Assembly: GCA_947630425.1 (NCBI GenBank)
Contig: CANRHN010000009.1
Coordinates: 1-45,942 of the forward strand
Source of the DNA: an uncultured Clostridia bacterium
GTDB lineage: Bacteria > Bacillota > Clostridia > Christensenellales > CAG-314
Length of the DNA: 45,942 nucleotides
Direction: 5' to 3'
Below are positions 15,479 through 24,558 of this stretch, in pieces. Within the stretch, counting starts at the first letter, position 1; each line of letters begins with the position of its first letter. The notes beneath the pieces were generated by a model, which was not told the origin of the DNA, ran no database searches, and saw only the letters and a program-made list of their open reading frames with translations. The position numbers and the translations under genes were made by a program.

Positions 15479-18400
15479 TCAGCTGAGCCGTGTGTAGGTA
15501 AACGAATTGTTTTCCAAATCGAGGACCAACAGGTAAGTGCCGTTGAACTCGCTGTTTTCGTTGTCACTCACCGTGACGGTAAGCTCGTTGCCGTGAACGG
15601 TTGTGATTTTTGCCACCACTTCCACACTACCGCTGCCCGTGGCGAAAATGAGATGTACGGAAAGCACCTTGCCGCTTTCCTCTACCAGAGCGACGATCCT
15701 TGTGCCGTCGGGGGCAACGAGATACTTGTAGCTTGCGGTTTTGCTCCACTCGTAGGTAAATGCGTCGCCGTCGAGGTGGAAAGTGACCGTGTACTTGAAA
15801 CTTTGCCAAGGATTGGTCGTTGTATCAGTCCAATTTATTGTTGCCGTGTAGGTGTTGTCGTTCAATTTGGTAAGATACCAAGGACAACCCGAAACGTCGA
15901 TTTCGTGACCGTCGATGTCTTTAAGGTTGCCACCGCCGAAAACATAGTTTCCGTTTTGAATGGTAAGGGTAGAGCCGTCTGCCGCGGTGTAGGTTTTTGT
16001 CTCAACAACCTTGCTTTCCGTTTCGCTGAAAGTGAGAGCGCCGTTGTTGTTGAACAACGTCAGTTGGTGTACGGAGCCGTTCAACGTGAATTGCATGCGG
16101 TAGTTGACAATTTCCACAACAATGGGCTGCTGATTATAAACGCCGTCACTCGAGCCTGCGGTAAGGGTAAGCCTCAGGTTAGACGACCTGACATTCAGGT
16201 ACTCGAGCGTTGTGCCTTCGGTAACAAAGCTGTAGGTTGTGCCGTCCAACGTGATACCCACAAGCCAACCGCTTGCATTGACAATGACGCGTTGAGAGTT
16301 TGTAAAATAGTTGCCGTCAAGGCTGCCGATGAACCAAGTGACAACAAATGTGGAATTGTCTTCCCACTTGTACAAGCCACTGTAAGAGCCTTCTCCCAAT
16401 TCCGCGCGGTCTCCGAGTATCAACAAGTCGCCGAAGTTTTCCACGCTGTACCAAGTTTGTTGTTGGTTCGATTTGACTCGCAAATATCTGAGATACTGCT
16501 GCCACACGCCCACCTCGGCAAAGCCTACGCCGATTTCGTAGCTGCCCACATACACGCGTGGCATAGAACCGTAAAACGGAGTTTGACCAAGGTCGGGAGC
16601 GGTCTCGCCCGTAAGGGTGAGGACAAACTCGTGCTGATCGAAACTTGATTCGTCCGCGTTGGGAGTTACCGCGCACAAGGAGAACGCAAACGCGCCGATA
16701 GAGCTTGCATTGCCGCCCAAGGTGACGCGCGTCAACGCAAAGCAACGCGCAAACGCGCTGTCGCCTACCGTTTCGATTGCGGGGAGGGTCAGCTCCGTAA
16801 GGGACGTACATTCGAAAAACGCTTCCGTGCCGATAGCCGTGACCCGGTTGCCCACAACCGTTTTTAGCCCGTTGCAACCGTAAAATGCGCGGTTGCCGAC
16901 AACGCTGACGTTGTTGAGGTTGACGGACGTGATGTATGTCAAATTGGCAAACACGCCTGCCGCCACTTCCGTCACCTCGTCGGGAATTGTGATGGCGACG
17001 TTTGAGGGATCGACGTCCTTGTTGTTGTAGCTGACAAGCACGCCGTCGCGAATTTCAAATTCGGGCTTGTTGGCTTGTTCGGCGTTGCTGGTGACAAATT
17101 GCGCATAGCCGCCTTCTACGCTCGGAGTGTCTGCCGCCCAAGTTTCCGCCTGACGGTACGCCTGTTCGCAGCCGTCGGGGACGTAGATTTTGAAGTTGCT
17201 GCCCTTTACCCAACGGAACACGTCTGCGCCGAGTTCGGGCGGAGTCGTTCCGAGGAAGTAAACCGTTTTAAGAAGGGTTGCCGCACCAGCCGCACTGCTG
17301 TTTTCAAAGGCGTAGTCGCCGATTTTTTGCAGCGTGGAGGGGAATGTAACAGATGTAAGATTTACGTTTTTGAACACGCCATCGGCAATTTCCGTGACGC
17401 CTTCCGGAATGACTATGACGGACGCGTGACCGAGATATTGCGTCAAAACGCCGTCCACTATGACAAATCCGTCGTCGAACACGATGTAGCTGCCGTAATC
17501 TCCGCCTTCCGCGGCAAAGGTGACATTGACTGCCAACTCGCCACCGCTCGAGAAGGTGATGATGACGATTTTCTCGCCGTTTTGCTCGGTGATCGTGTAA
17601 CTGCCGTTGTCGAAGTTGTCCTCGTCGGTAAAGTACTGCGCGACGCCGTAACCGTCAAGATAAATTTGCGGGTACTCGCTTGCCTCGCTTTGCAGGTAAA
17701 CACCCTGCTCTTCGCCGCGCTGCAAGAACAAGTAATAAATTTCTCCATTGTGCTGTTGCGGGACCAAAATGAAGTAAAACTCTGTTTTGTCCTTTACCAC
17801 AAACTCGTATTCTTCCTCGCCCTCTTCGACGCCTTCTACGTAGAAGTAGTTGCCGTCATATACTTTTAGCAGCTCCGCTTTGCCGCTTTCGTTGTAGCTG
17901 ATGTCGTAGAGCGTGCCGCTGCCGTAGCCGTTCAATTTGAGCAGTTGATCCTTGAACTCGCCGTTGCGCACAAGCTGCCAACCCTCGTTTGCGTAGCCGC
18001 CATCGTCAAAGAACATAAAGTAGCCGTCTACCTGTTGCTCCGTTTGCACTTGCGGGGGCTCTTTTACCAACATCACATAATCTTGGTATTCGACAGACAT
18101 GTCGGCAGGGTGAACGTAGTACAGGTGGTAGTCGCCAAGAGAGGTTTGTTCGTAGTGCGTGATCCAATAGTAGGAAATTCTGCCGTCAACTTCCGTGTCG
18201 GGAACTGCCAACGTGCCAGTGCTGTAGCCGTCAAACGCCAACATCATCGACCCTACAAAGCGATCGTTCAAGTGGTCGTACAAAACGTAAGTGCCCACCA
18301 ACGCTTCGTCTCGGTAGTAGAAAAGGTGGTTTTCTGCGTCGGTGACGCGTCCGTGATACACCTTGACGGTCTCGCCGGCGGCGTCGTACACGGTTACGTC

Positions 18401-19762
18401 GAAGTCAATGCCGACAACAACGTCCTGAACGGTGGAATAAGTGACAAAGCCCTCGTGCTCTTTTCCGTTTACCACAAGCACCGCCGCGCCTCTGCCGAGG
18501 AAATTGCGACGAAGCTTCAATTTGTCGCCGCTGCCGCCCGCGTCGGTGTAGATGTCCGCTATCATGGGGTAAAGGGTGACGTCGGACGTAACGGTGAACT
18601 GCGCACCGAATTTGTAGTCGCTGCCATTGCCCGTTTCGGACGTGCAGTAGGAAAGTATCTCTTGATTGGGGTCGTCGTTTGCGGGAGTGCGCACGGTGTG
18701 CGTTTGTCCCCACTTGACAAATTCGCTTTCGCCGTCGTCGCTGTAGGTGACGGTGAACGTGCGCAAAACGTAGTAACTTGTAAGCGTAAGTCCGCTTTCT
18801 TCGACAATGCCGTTGTTTACGCTGCCGCTATGCTCGCCGTCCAACTCGTATTTAAGTGCGTTGGGGTTGCGACTTTGCGCGTTGCTGCCCACCGTGGCGG
18901 AAAAAGCGTTGTCGTCACTTTGCGTGTACTGCCCGTCGGCGGAGTCGTTTTCCACCCAAACGTGTTCCGTTACGGTGGCTTGCCAAATTGCGTACAGGGT
19001 AAAGTTTTCGGTGAGAGTCACCTCGTCGCCCGCATTGTAGGACGTGCCGGTGTTGTCCGACTTGGTGTTGTAGCCGATGAACGTTGCCGTTGCCGAAAGG
19101 AAACCGCAGCTCGGCAAAACGTAGGTTGCGCCGTAAAAGTCGGTGTGAGAACTCATTTCGCCCGTGGCGGACGTTGCAAGCCCCTTGTCGAAGCTTAACG
19201 TGACGCGCGAACGCTTGTAGTAGAGCTTGAGGGTGGGCTTGCCGTCATCCAAAAGTACGCTTTCCACTGTGCCTTCCACGGCGGGATCGAACGTGTAGCC
19301 CTCTATTTCGATGGGCTGTGCCGTGACGGTGCTGCCCAAAAGCGCGCTTTTTGTTTCCGTTTTGCTTTTGTCAAAGCTGCCGTCGTCCTGCTCGACATAG
19401 TGTTCCACCGTGTAGTTTGCGTTCCAACGCGCTGTGACGGTAAAATCCTTGTCGGGCGCGACGGTGAGAGCGGTGACCTTGACGTTGCCGATATAGTAAC
19501 CTTCCAACGAGCAGTTGGTCACAAGCGGAGCAATCAGACTGCCGAGCTTGGTGTAGAAGGTTGCGCCCGCGTTGACCGTGAACGTTTGGTCCTCTACGCC
19601 GTCAATGCCAAAATCCACCGTTGCCGTGACAACAACGGGGTTTTCCGAAGGAGTGGGCGGCGGAGTTTGCGGCTCGGTCGGGTCGCAAGCGGCAAAAACC
19701 GTTGCCGCAAGAGCAAGTACCGCCACAACTATCAACAATGCGATTTTCAAAGTCTTTTTCAT
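15479..19762 (-). CDS. Giant lipoprotein with InlB-like and BspA-type leucine-rich repeats
   Basis: The 1427-residue protein begins MKKTLKIALLIVV and has lipobox VFAAC, so it is a surface lipoprotein. A proline-rich linker is followed by several InlB/Listeria-Bacteroides repeats (for example GYNTKSDNTGTSYNAG...LYAIW), a central beta region, then two clusters of BspA-like LRR_5 repeats (IPEGVTEIADGVFKN, LQKIGDYAFEN, VVGNRAFYGC, IGTEAFFECTSLTELTLP). The C-terminal third is beta-rich and unrecognised. An upstream TTG would add eight residues but has no ribosome-binding site. Such proteins usually bind host or polysaccharide surfaces. No LPXTG or other wall-sorting motif is present. Confidence 0.87.
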   Translation of the reverse strand: MKKTLKIALLIVVAVLALAATVFAACDPTEPQTPPPTPSENPVVVTATVDFGIDGVEDQTFTVNAGATFYTKLGSLIAPLVTNCSLEGYYIGNVKVTALTVAPDKDFTVTARWNANYTVEHYVEQDDGSFDKSKTETKSALLGSTVTAQPIEIEGYTFDPAVEGTVESVLLDDGKPTLKLYYKRSRVTLSFDKGLATSATGEMSSHTDFYGATYVLPSCGFLSATATFIGYNTKSDNTGTSYNAGDEVTLTENFTLYAIWQATVTEHVWVENDSADGQYTQSDDNAFSATVGSNAQSRNPNALKYELDGEHSGSVNNGIVEESGLTLTSYYVLRTFTVTYSDDGESEFVKWGQTHTVRTPANDDPNQEILSYCTSETGNGSDYKFGAQFTVTSDVTLYPMIADIYTDAGGSGDKLKLRRNFLGRGAAVLVVNGKEHEGFVTYSTVQDVVVGIDFDVTVYDAAGETVKVYHGRVTDAENHLFYYRDEALVGTYVLYDHLNDRFVGSMMLAFDGYSTGTLAVPDTEVDGRISYYWITHYEQTSLGDYHLYYVHPADMSVEYQDYVMLVKEPPQVQTEQQVDGYFMFFDDGGYANEGWQLVRNGEFKDQLLKLNGYGSGTLYDISYNESGKAELLKVYDGNYFYVEGVEEGEEEYEFVVKDKTEFYFILVPQQHNGEIYYLFLQRGEEQGVYLQSEASEYPQIYLDGYGVAQYFTDEDNFDNGSYTITEQNGEKIVIITFSSGGELAVNVTFAAEGGDYGSYIVFDDGFVIVDGVLTQYLGHASVIVIPEGVTEIADGVFKNVNLTSVTFPSTLQKIGDYAFENSSAAGAATLLKTVYFLGTTPPELGADVFRWVKGSNFKIYVPDGCEQAYRQAETWAADTPSVEGGYAQFVTSNAEQANKPEFEIRDGVLVSYNNKDVDPSNVAITIPDEVTEVAAGVFANLTYITSVNLNNVSVVGNRAFYGCNGLKTVVGNRVTAIGTEAFFECTSLTELTLPAIETVGDSAFARCFALTRVTLGGNASSIGAFAFSLCAVTPNADESSFDQHEFVLTLTGETAPDLGQTPFYGSMPRVYVGSYEIGVGFAEVGVWQQYLRYLRVKSNQQQTWYSVENFGDLLILGDRAELGEGSYSGLYKWEDNSTFVVTWFIGSLDGNYFTNSQRVIVNASGWLVGITLDGTTYSFVTEGTTLEYLNVRSSNLRLTLTAGSSDGVYNQQPIVVEIVNYRMQFTLNGSVHQLTLFNNNGALTFSETESKVVETKTYTAADGSTLTIQNGNYVFGGGNLKDIDGHEIDVSGCPWYLTKLNDNTYTATINWTDTTTNPWQSFKYTVTFHLDGDAFTYEWSKTASYKYLVAPDGTRIVALVEESGKVLSVHLIFATGSGSVEVVAKITTVHGNELTVTVSDNENSEFNGTYLLVLDLENNSFTYTRLS

Positions 19763-19864
19763 AGTACCGTCTATTTTACTATACAAATTACAATTTGACT
19801 ATTTTTTAGCGTGCGTTTTGCCGAAAAAGGTGAAAAAACACCGTAAGTTTTGTTCCTTTTTAGC

Positions 19865-19890
19865 AAAAAAACAGACGCCGAAGCGCCTGT
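19865..19890 (-). terminator. Strong terminator 100 bases before the lipoprotein genes
   Basis: Stem ACAGGCG/CGTCTGT-type with a CTTCGG loop, followed by seven Us on the minus strand. It lies after the promoter at 19958-19986 and before the lipoprotein start at 19762, so it ends either the hydrolase transcript, a small RNA, or an attenuated leader. Confidence 0.85.
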
Positions 19891-19951
19891 CAGTAACAAA
19901 AATGTACAGCTTGGGTATGCAAGCTACATATTACGTTTGAGGCTAATCGGT
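19865..19951 (-). ncRNA. Candidate small RNA or attenuator leader
   Basis: A promoter (TTGATT-17-TATAAT) predicts a start near 19951 and a strong terminator ends the unit at 19865, giving about 87 bases. Between them the RNA can form a stem from ATGTA..GCTTG with CAAGC..TACAT. No open frame of note and no known riboswitch class is recognised. It may act in trans or attenuate the lipoprotein genes downstream. Confidence 0.5.
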
Positions 19952-19957
19952 GGAACT

Positions 19958-19986
19958 ATTATATACTATATCCGCCGAAAAATCAA
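19958..19986 (-). promoter_or_regulatory. Promoter between hydrolase and lipoprotein genes
   Basis: Minus-strand TTGATT (19981-19986), 17-base spacer, TATAAT (19958-19963). It is the only clear promoter upstream of the giant lipoprotein pair. Confidence 0.7.
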
Positions 19987-20032
19987 ACGAATTGATACAA
20001 AAAACGGAAAATTTTGTGTAAAAAATTTGTTT

Positions 20033-20677
20033 TCAGTCCACAAAACGGCTGAGAACCACTACTTTTGTGCCGTTTTGGGGCGCGTCGTCGAGTACAAGCG
20101 CGTCGCCGCCGCGCGTAACGTCGGCAGGATCGAACAGCGACAAAAACTCCTCAACGCCCGTCACGTCGAGGGTGCTTTCGGGCGTTTTGTAGTGCATGGG
20201 CACAACAATTTTGGGACAAACGGCTTCCACAAACTGCCGCGCTTGGTGCGCGTCTATGGTGTAAGTGCCGCCAACGGGTATCATGAGTACGTCGCAACCG
20301 CGAATTTTGTCGATGACAACGGGGTCGACAAAGCCGATGTCGCCGAGATGTACCGCCGTCAACCCGTCCGTTTGAAAAATAAAGACGAGATTTTTGCCCC
20401 GCTTGGCACCCTTTACGTCGTCGTGGTAGGTGGAAACGCTTTCGATTGCAATGTCGTCCGCAACGCAATGCCCCTCCGAGTCAAGAACGGCGGGATTGCC
20501 CAAAATGCCGTCCATACAGTCGTGGTCTCCGTGATGGTGAGAAATCGTCACCGCGTCGCAGCGAACGGGAGTCATTTCAAAACCCACCCACTTTGCGCTG
20601 TACGGGTCGGTTACGATGGTTGTTCCCATGTCGCTTATGAGCCTGAATGAGGAATGTCCGAGATATTGAAGTCTCAC
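20033..20677 (-). CDS. Metallo-beta-lactamase-fold hydrolase (UPF0173/UlaG-like)
   Basis: The 214-residue cytoplasmic protein has the HxHxDH metal motif (SHHHGDHD), a downstream GDIGF aspartate and PMHYKTPE as the last metal-binding histidine. The short form without extra domains matches the UPF0173/YtkL group related to L-ascorbate-6-phosphate lactonase; the true substrate is unknown. The start is a GTG (VRLQYLGHSS) with GGAGGTG seven bases upstream; the frame extends 5' through the promoter but lacks a signal there. A consensus promoter precedes it. It is divergent from the dehydrogenase relative at 20939. Confidence 0.9.
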   Translation of the reverse strand: MRLQYLGHSSFRLISDMGTTIVTDPYSAKWVGFEMTPVRCDAVTISHHHGDHDCMDGILGNPAVLDSEGHCVADDIAIESVSTYHDDVKGAKRGKNLVFIFQTDGLTAVHLGDIGFVDPVVIDKIRGCDVLMIPVGGTYTIDAHQARQFVEAVCPKIVVPMHYKTPESTLDVTGVEEFLSLFDPADVTRGGDALVLDDAPQNGTKVVVLSRFVD

Positions 20678-20707
20678 GCTGCACCTCCGAGCAAAACAAG
20701 TGATTTT

Positions 20708-20736
20708 ATTGTAATGCAACAAAAAAATTTTGTCAA
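20708..20736 (-). promoter_or_regulatory. Promoter of the hydrolase gene
   Basis: Minus-strand TTGACA (20731-20736), 17-base spacer, TACAAT (20708-20713); the start codon lies about 30 bases downstream. Confidence 0.8.
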
Positions 20737-20846
20737 CGCGAAAAAATTTTTTTGCGCCCAATCGCATACCGTATGTGCGTTGTAGACGCTGTGCGCCGTA
20801 GCCGCCGCGCCATTTTGCAAAAAAGGTAGATTTTTTTTGTTTTTTC

Positions 20847-20855
20847 TGCTATAAT
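20847..20855 (+). promoter_or_regulatory. Extended -10 promoter of the dehydrogenase-like gene
   Basis: TGCTATAAT is an extended -10 element; no good -35 is visible in the T-rich stretch upstream. A small hairpin (20911-20928, arms gtccgc/gcggac) stands immediately before the GGGAGG ribosome-binding site and could tune translation. Confidence 0.55.
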
Positions 20856-20938
20856 GTTAGTGCAAATTGAAGATGTGTATCAAAAAATACAAACAATCGC
20901 AATTTGACGTGTCCGCGAAAAAGCGGACGGGAGGCTTT

Positions 20939-21952
20939 ATGAAGGCTTGGATATTGGAAGAACCCAAAAAGCTAAAGCTTGAGGAATTCGCACCTACAGA
21001 AATAGCCGAAAATCAAATAAAAGTCAAAATCGAAGAGGTGTTGCTTGCCAACTCCGACTTTGAAGTGTACAGCGGCGCAAGCAAGCGCAAGTACCCCTTC
21101 ATCTTGGGAAGAAATGCCGTGGGCGTGGTTTCCAAGGTGGCGGGTGACAATCCCTTTTTTAACAAAATGGATCGCGTTTCCATTGAGCCGTACATTCCCT
21201 GCGAAGTGTGCGACGAGTGCAAAAACGACGAATACGAAAAATGCTCCAACATGCAGGAGCTGGGCAACAACTGCAACGGTTTGTTGCAAAACTTTATAGA
21301 TTTGCCCTACTCGTTGCTCCACCGCCTGCCGGACAAGCTTTCGACGGAAAAGGCGTTGTTTGTGCCCTACGTGGCGTTTTGTCTGAACGTGATAGACGCC
21401 CTCAATCTGGAAAAGGGCAGACACATTGCCATTTTCTCTTCCACCAAAACGGGCTTGATACTTGCACAGCTGGTTGCATACTATCAGGCGGTGCCGGTGT
21501 TTATAAGCAACAGAGAACAACTTCTTGACACCGCGCGCGAATTAGGGATTTTTTACTGCTTCAACCCCGAACAAACGGACGTTGAAAACGAAATTCTCGC
21601 CATAACGGGCGGCAGAATGTGTAACGAGTTGGTACTGTTTTCCAATTCCGACTTTAACATGAAAGACGTTTACAGCGTGGCGGCAACCAATGCAAACATC
21701 TGCTTGGCAGGCTACTCCAACAAGGAAAGCAAGCTGTCGGTTGCGCAGATATGCAAAAAACACCTGAACATTTTCGGCGTGTACAACGGTGCGGGAAGCT
21801 ACTCGTCGGCGATAAATTTGCTGGTGACGGAAACGGTCAACGTGGACGCGCTGATAGGAAAGATCGTCCCCTTTGACAAGCTGGACGAGGAATTGGCAAA
21901 AACGAACCCCGACGACCTTATTCTTAAATCAAAAATCGTAAAAATCAACTGA
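20939..21952 (+). CDS. MDR-family dehydrogenase relative lacking catalytic zinc ligands
   Basis: The 337-residue protein has the medium-chain dehydrogenase fold: N-terminal GroES-like domain, then a Rossmann region. The structural zinc lobe is intact (C88, C91, C94, C102). The catalytic site is not: the usual CGSD is replaced by LANSD, and GHE is replaced by GRN at 57-59, removing the zinc-binding His and Glu. The nucleotide motif GxGxxG is also degraded (FSSTKTG). It may be a reductase with changed chemistry or a binding protein. The start is chosen by GGGAGG seven bases before the ATG; a terminator follows. Confidence 0.82.
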   Translation: MKAWILEEPKKLKLEEFAPTEIAENQIKVKIEEVLLANSDFEVYSGASKRKYPFILGRNAVGVVSKVAGDNPFFNKMDRVSIEPYIPCEVCDECKNDEYEKCSNMQELGNNCNGLLQNFIDLPYSLLHRLPDKLSTEKALFVPYVAFCLNVIDALNLEKGRHIAIFSSTKTGLILAQLVAYYQAVPVFISNREQLLDTARELGIFYCFNPEQTDVENEILAITGGRMCNELVLFSNSDFNMKDVYSVAATNANICLAGYSNKESKLSVAQICKKHLNIFGVYNGAGSYSSAINLLVTETVNVDALIGKIVPFDKLDEELAKTNPDDLILKSKIVKIN

Positions 21953-21995
21953 TTTTACACCCAAACGGTTCGGCAAATGCCGTAAAAAACAAAGC

Positions 21996-22027
21996 AAAAA
22001 GCTCGGAAATGCTCCGAGCTTTTTTTT
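21996..22027 (+). terminator. Bidirectional terminator between convergent genes
   Basis: Stem GCTCGGA/TCCGAGC (22001-22007 with 22013-22019), flanked by a run of As on the left and eight Ts on the right. It can end both the dehydrogenase gene (plus) and the ABC operon (minus). Confidence 0.9.
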
Positions 22028-22029
22028 CG

Positions 22030-22830
22030 TCAGCGAACAATGTCGAGCTTGTTGAGCAAAAAGACGCTTAACGCACCCAACCCCGCCGCAAACAGCGGAC
22101 CTCCCGCCACGCAAAGAACAACGTTGAACGCGCTTGCGTTGAGCGGCGTCATCATGGGGATCATCGTAAAAAGCAACATTCCCCCTGCCAACGAGCCGAG
22201 AATGGAAAGCCACAATTTTTGCCTTCCGACCGTTGCCAACGTCAGGGCGATCCCGACAAATACAAGCGCAAAGAAGATTTTGCTTGTCATACAGGCGACA
22301 ATTCCGCCCGCGGTTGCGCCCACCGCCGCCACATCGAAGGAAAGCCCAGCAATGCCGCCGCCGATCATCGCGCCGACAAAGTACAGAAGGAATATTCCCA
22401 CAGCCGCCGCAAACAGCACAATTGTTTTGGAAAGGACGTAATCGAGCTTTTTGGCGCGCACCGTAAACAGGTTTTTGACATAGCCGCTGCGGAAGTCCTC
22501 GCCCACAAACAGGCAGACGAAAATTGCCACAAGAAAGTACAGAAGATTGATGTTGCACATGCTTGTAAGGTCCATGCTCATTGCACCGCTTGCCGAGCCT
22601 ATCGCTTGCCAGACGTTGGTGAATGTTTCTACCGTTTCTTCCGCGCCTGTTTGCGGATTTACGGTCGTTCCGCCCATAAAAGAGGTCATAACCAAAATGA
22701 GAATGGGAAGCGCAAGGCTGACGCCGAACATAATCCAAACGGTGGGCATTGTAAACATTCTGCGCGCGTCCACCCTGAGCATTGTTTTTAGGCGTTTGCC
22801 GAATTCGCCGCTTTTGACATTTGCGTTCAT
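22030..22830 (-). CDS. ABC transporter permease (ABC-2 type), second copy
   Basis: The 266-residue integral membrane protein has about six membrane segments and the layout of BcrB/ABC2 permeases: a cytoplasmic start, TM1 near 28-48, a large external loop (residues about 50-95), then TM pairs. The motif GEDFRSGYVKNLFTVRAKKLDYVLSK after TM2 recurs in the first permease, so the two are paralogues. Its ATG overlaps the stop of its ATPase gene (ATGA), showing translational coupling. It probably exports or removes a peptide or lipid-type antimicrobial; the substrate is not visible. Confidence 0.88.
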   Translation of the reverse strand: MNANVKSGEFGKRLKTMLRVDARRMFTMPTVWIMFGVSLALPILILVMTSFMGGTTVNPQTGAEETVETFTNVWQAIGSASGAMSMDLTSMCNINLLYFLVAIFVCLFVGEDFRSGYVKNLFTVRAKKLDYVLSKTIVLFAAAVGIFLLYFVGAMIGGGIAGLSFDVAAVGATAGGIVACMTSKIFFALVFVGIALTLATVGRQKLWLSILGSLAGGMLLFTMIPMMTPLNASAFNVVLCVAGGPLFAAGLGALSVFLLNKLDIVR

Positions 22831-23729
22831 TTTCTTCCCTCCTGCATAAGATTGATATAGTATTCTTCAAGGCTGATTTTTGCCGTTCTTATTTCGCTGA
22901 CGGCAACCCCGAAGTTTTGGAACAAGTACTTTGCGACGTTTTCCGCGTTTGCGTTGTAGACGCGAATTTCCCCCGTCTGCTCGTCAAATTCCACCCGACC
23001 GAACGCCCGTTCCAAAAGCGAACGCGTTTTTTCGAGTTCGTCCGTTTTGAGGGCGACGAACGTCGGGCAATCGGCGTTTAACTCGGCGGCAGTCATCTCC
23101 TTTAAGAGCCTTCCGCCACGGATAATGCCGTAATGGGTTGCGATTTTTTCAAGCTCTCCCAAAATGTGAGAGGAAATGAGGACGGTCGTGCCTTGGCGGG
23201 AGAGGTCTGTCAAAATTTCACGCATGATGCGCATACCGTCCGCGTCCAACCCGTTGATCGGCTCGTCGAGAACGAGAAGGGCGGGGTCTCCGAGAAGGGC
23301 GAAGGCAATGCCTATACGCTGTTTCATGCCGAGCGAGCAATTTTTGAATTTGTTGCTTGCCGCGCCGTCCATGCGGACAAGGTGCAGAACGCGTCGTATT
23401 TGTTCGTCCTCGTGCTTTATGCCAAGGTTGGCGGCTTGCAGTTTCATGTTGTTCCACACTGTGTAGTTGGGAAAGCACCCCGGCGACTCGATAAGAACAC
23501 CGATTTGCGAGCGCACGCTCTGATTCCTGTGGTCTTTGCCCCAAAGTTTTATCTCGCCGCCGCTCGGTTGCAAAAGTCCGCAAACGAGCTTTTCCGTGGT
23601 GGATTTGCCGCTGCCGTTTTCGCCGATGAACCCGTAAATAGCCCCCTGCGGAACGGTCATGTTCAAACCGTCCACCGCGCGTTTTTCCCCGAACGTTTTG
23701 GTCAGATTTCTGATTTCGATTGCGTTCAT
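22827..23729 (-). CDS. ABC transporter ATP-binding protein (BcrA-like), second copy
   Basis: The 300-residue ATPase has Walker A GENGSGKST, signature SLGMKQR and Walker B LLVLDEPINGLD, then a C-terminal extension of about 80 residues typical of the BcrA/bacitracin-resistance group. It is very similar to the ATPase at 24559-25461 (the first 20 residues differ little), so the pairs arose by tandem duplication. The start has GAGGAGG upstream. It is coupled to the permease at 22030. Confidence 0.93.
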   Translation of the reverse strand: MNAIEIRNLTKTFGEKRAVDGLNMTVPQGAIYGFIGENGSGKSTTEKLVCGLLQPSGGEIKLWGKDHRNQSVRSQIGVLIESPGCFPNYTVWNNMKLQAANLGIKHEDEQIRRVLHLVRMDGAASNKFKNCSLGMKQRIGIAFALLGDPALLVLDEPINGLDADGMRIMREILTDLSRQGTTVLISSHILGELEKIATHYGIIRGGRLLKEMTAAELNADCPTFVALKTDELEKTRSLLERAFGRVEFDEQTGEIRVYNANAENVAKYLFQNFGVAVSEIRTAKISLEEYYINLMQEGRK

Positions 23730-23739
23730 AATTTCCTCC

Positions 23740-24558
23740 TCAATAAACGTCTCTGCGGTACAAAATAACCGAGCCGAGAACGTTGTAGACAATCGTCCAA
23801 GCAACCGAGCAAGCAAGGCACACAAGGACGGACAAGAAGTTTGCCGAAAGGCATGCGTACACCGACGAACCGTAGAGGAAGATGTTCAGCGCAGCCGTGT
23901 TCCCGAAAAGCGCCGCCGCTCCGATGACGGGAATACCCGTGCCGAGAACAAAGCATAAGGCAATGGAAATGCCGAACTTTCTGCGGAAAACAATGTTTAT
24001 AAAGGTGTACAGGCTCGCCCAACCGAGGCTCATGATCATTTTGCCGAGTATTGCGCACAAAAGAGAACCTGCATCGATCGTAAACGGCAGTCCCGTCGCC
24101 GCGCCTGAAATCATTCCGCCTACAAGGTACGTAAAGCACATGCACATCATCGAAAACGCGCTTATGGCGGTTTTGCTCAACACATAGTCCTGTTTTTTGG
24201 CATGAGTGGTAAACAACTGTTTGACGTAGCCGCTCGTGTAGTCATGTCCGATAAAAATCGACACCATGATACCGCCGAAAATGAAAACCATGTTCATGTT
24301 GGCGTACTGCCCCATGTCGTGAACGACGTAAAGCGGACTGTCTGCGGCTATGATCTGCCAAGCGTTCGAAAACATTCCCGCCGTTTCCCCTTCGCCCATT
24401 GCTCCCATAGACACAAGCGCGGGAATAAGCGCCGCAATCACGATGAAAATGTAAAACAGCGGGGTGTGAAACAGACGGTAAAAGTCCACGCCGAGCATGC
24501 CCTTGAGCCGCTGAATAACGCTCGGTTTTTCAAATTGCAATGTTTTTGTGTTTTCCAT
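23740..24558 (-). CDS. ABC transporter permease (ABC-2 type), first copy
   Basis: The 272-residue membrane protein is a paralogue of the permease at 22030: GVDFYRLFHTPLFYIFI at the first membrane segment, an external loop, then GHDYTSGYVKQLFTTHAKKQDYVLSK. About six membrane segments are expected. The ATG follows directly on the stop of its ATPase gene, with AGGAGG inside the end of that gene. The two permeases may form a heterodimer served by two ATPases. Confidence 0.88.
   Translation of the reverse strand: MENTKTLQFEKPSVIQRLKGMLGVDFYRLFHTPLFYIFIVIAALIPALVSMGAMGEGETAGMFSNAWQIIAADSPLYVVHDMGQYANMNMVFIFGGIMVSIFIGHDYTSGYVKQLFTTHAKKQDYVLSKTAISAFSMMCMCFTYLVGGMISGAATGLPFTIDAGSLLCAILGKMIMSLGWASLYTFINIVFRRKFGISIALCFVLGTGIPVIGAAALFGNTAALNIFLYGSSVYACLSANFLSVLVCLACSVAWTIVYNVLGSVILYRRDVY

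Noticed and set aside
15227..16648. 473-codon plus-strand open frame opposite the lipoprotein genes
   Set aside because: Spans the gap between two real minus-strand genes and has no domain or start signal.
20677..20767. Longer start for the metallo-beta-lactamase-fold protein
   Set aside because: The extension covers the promoter TTGACA-17-TACAAT and lacks a ribosome-binding site; the GTG at 20677 has GGAGGTG.
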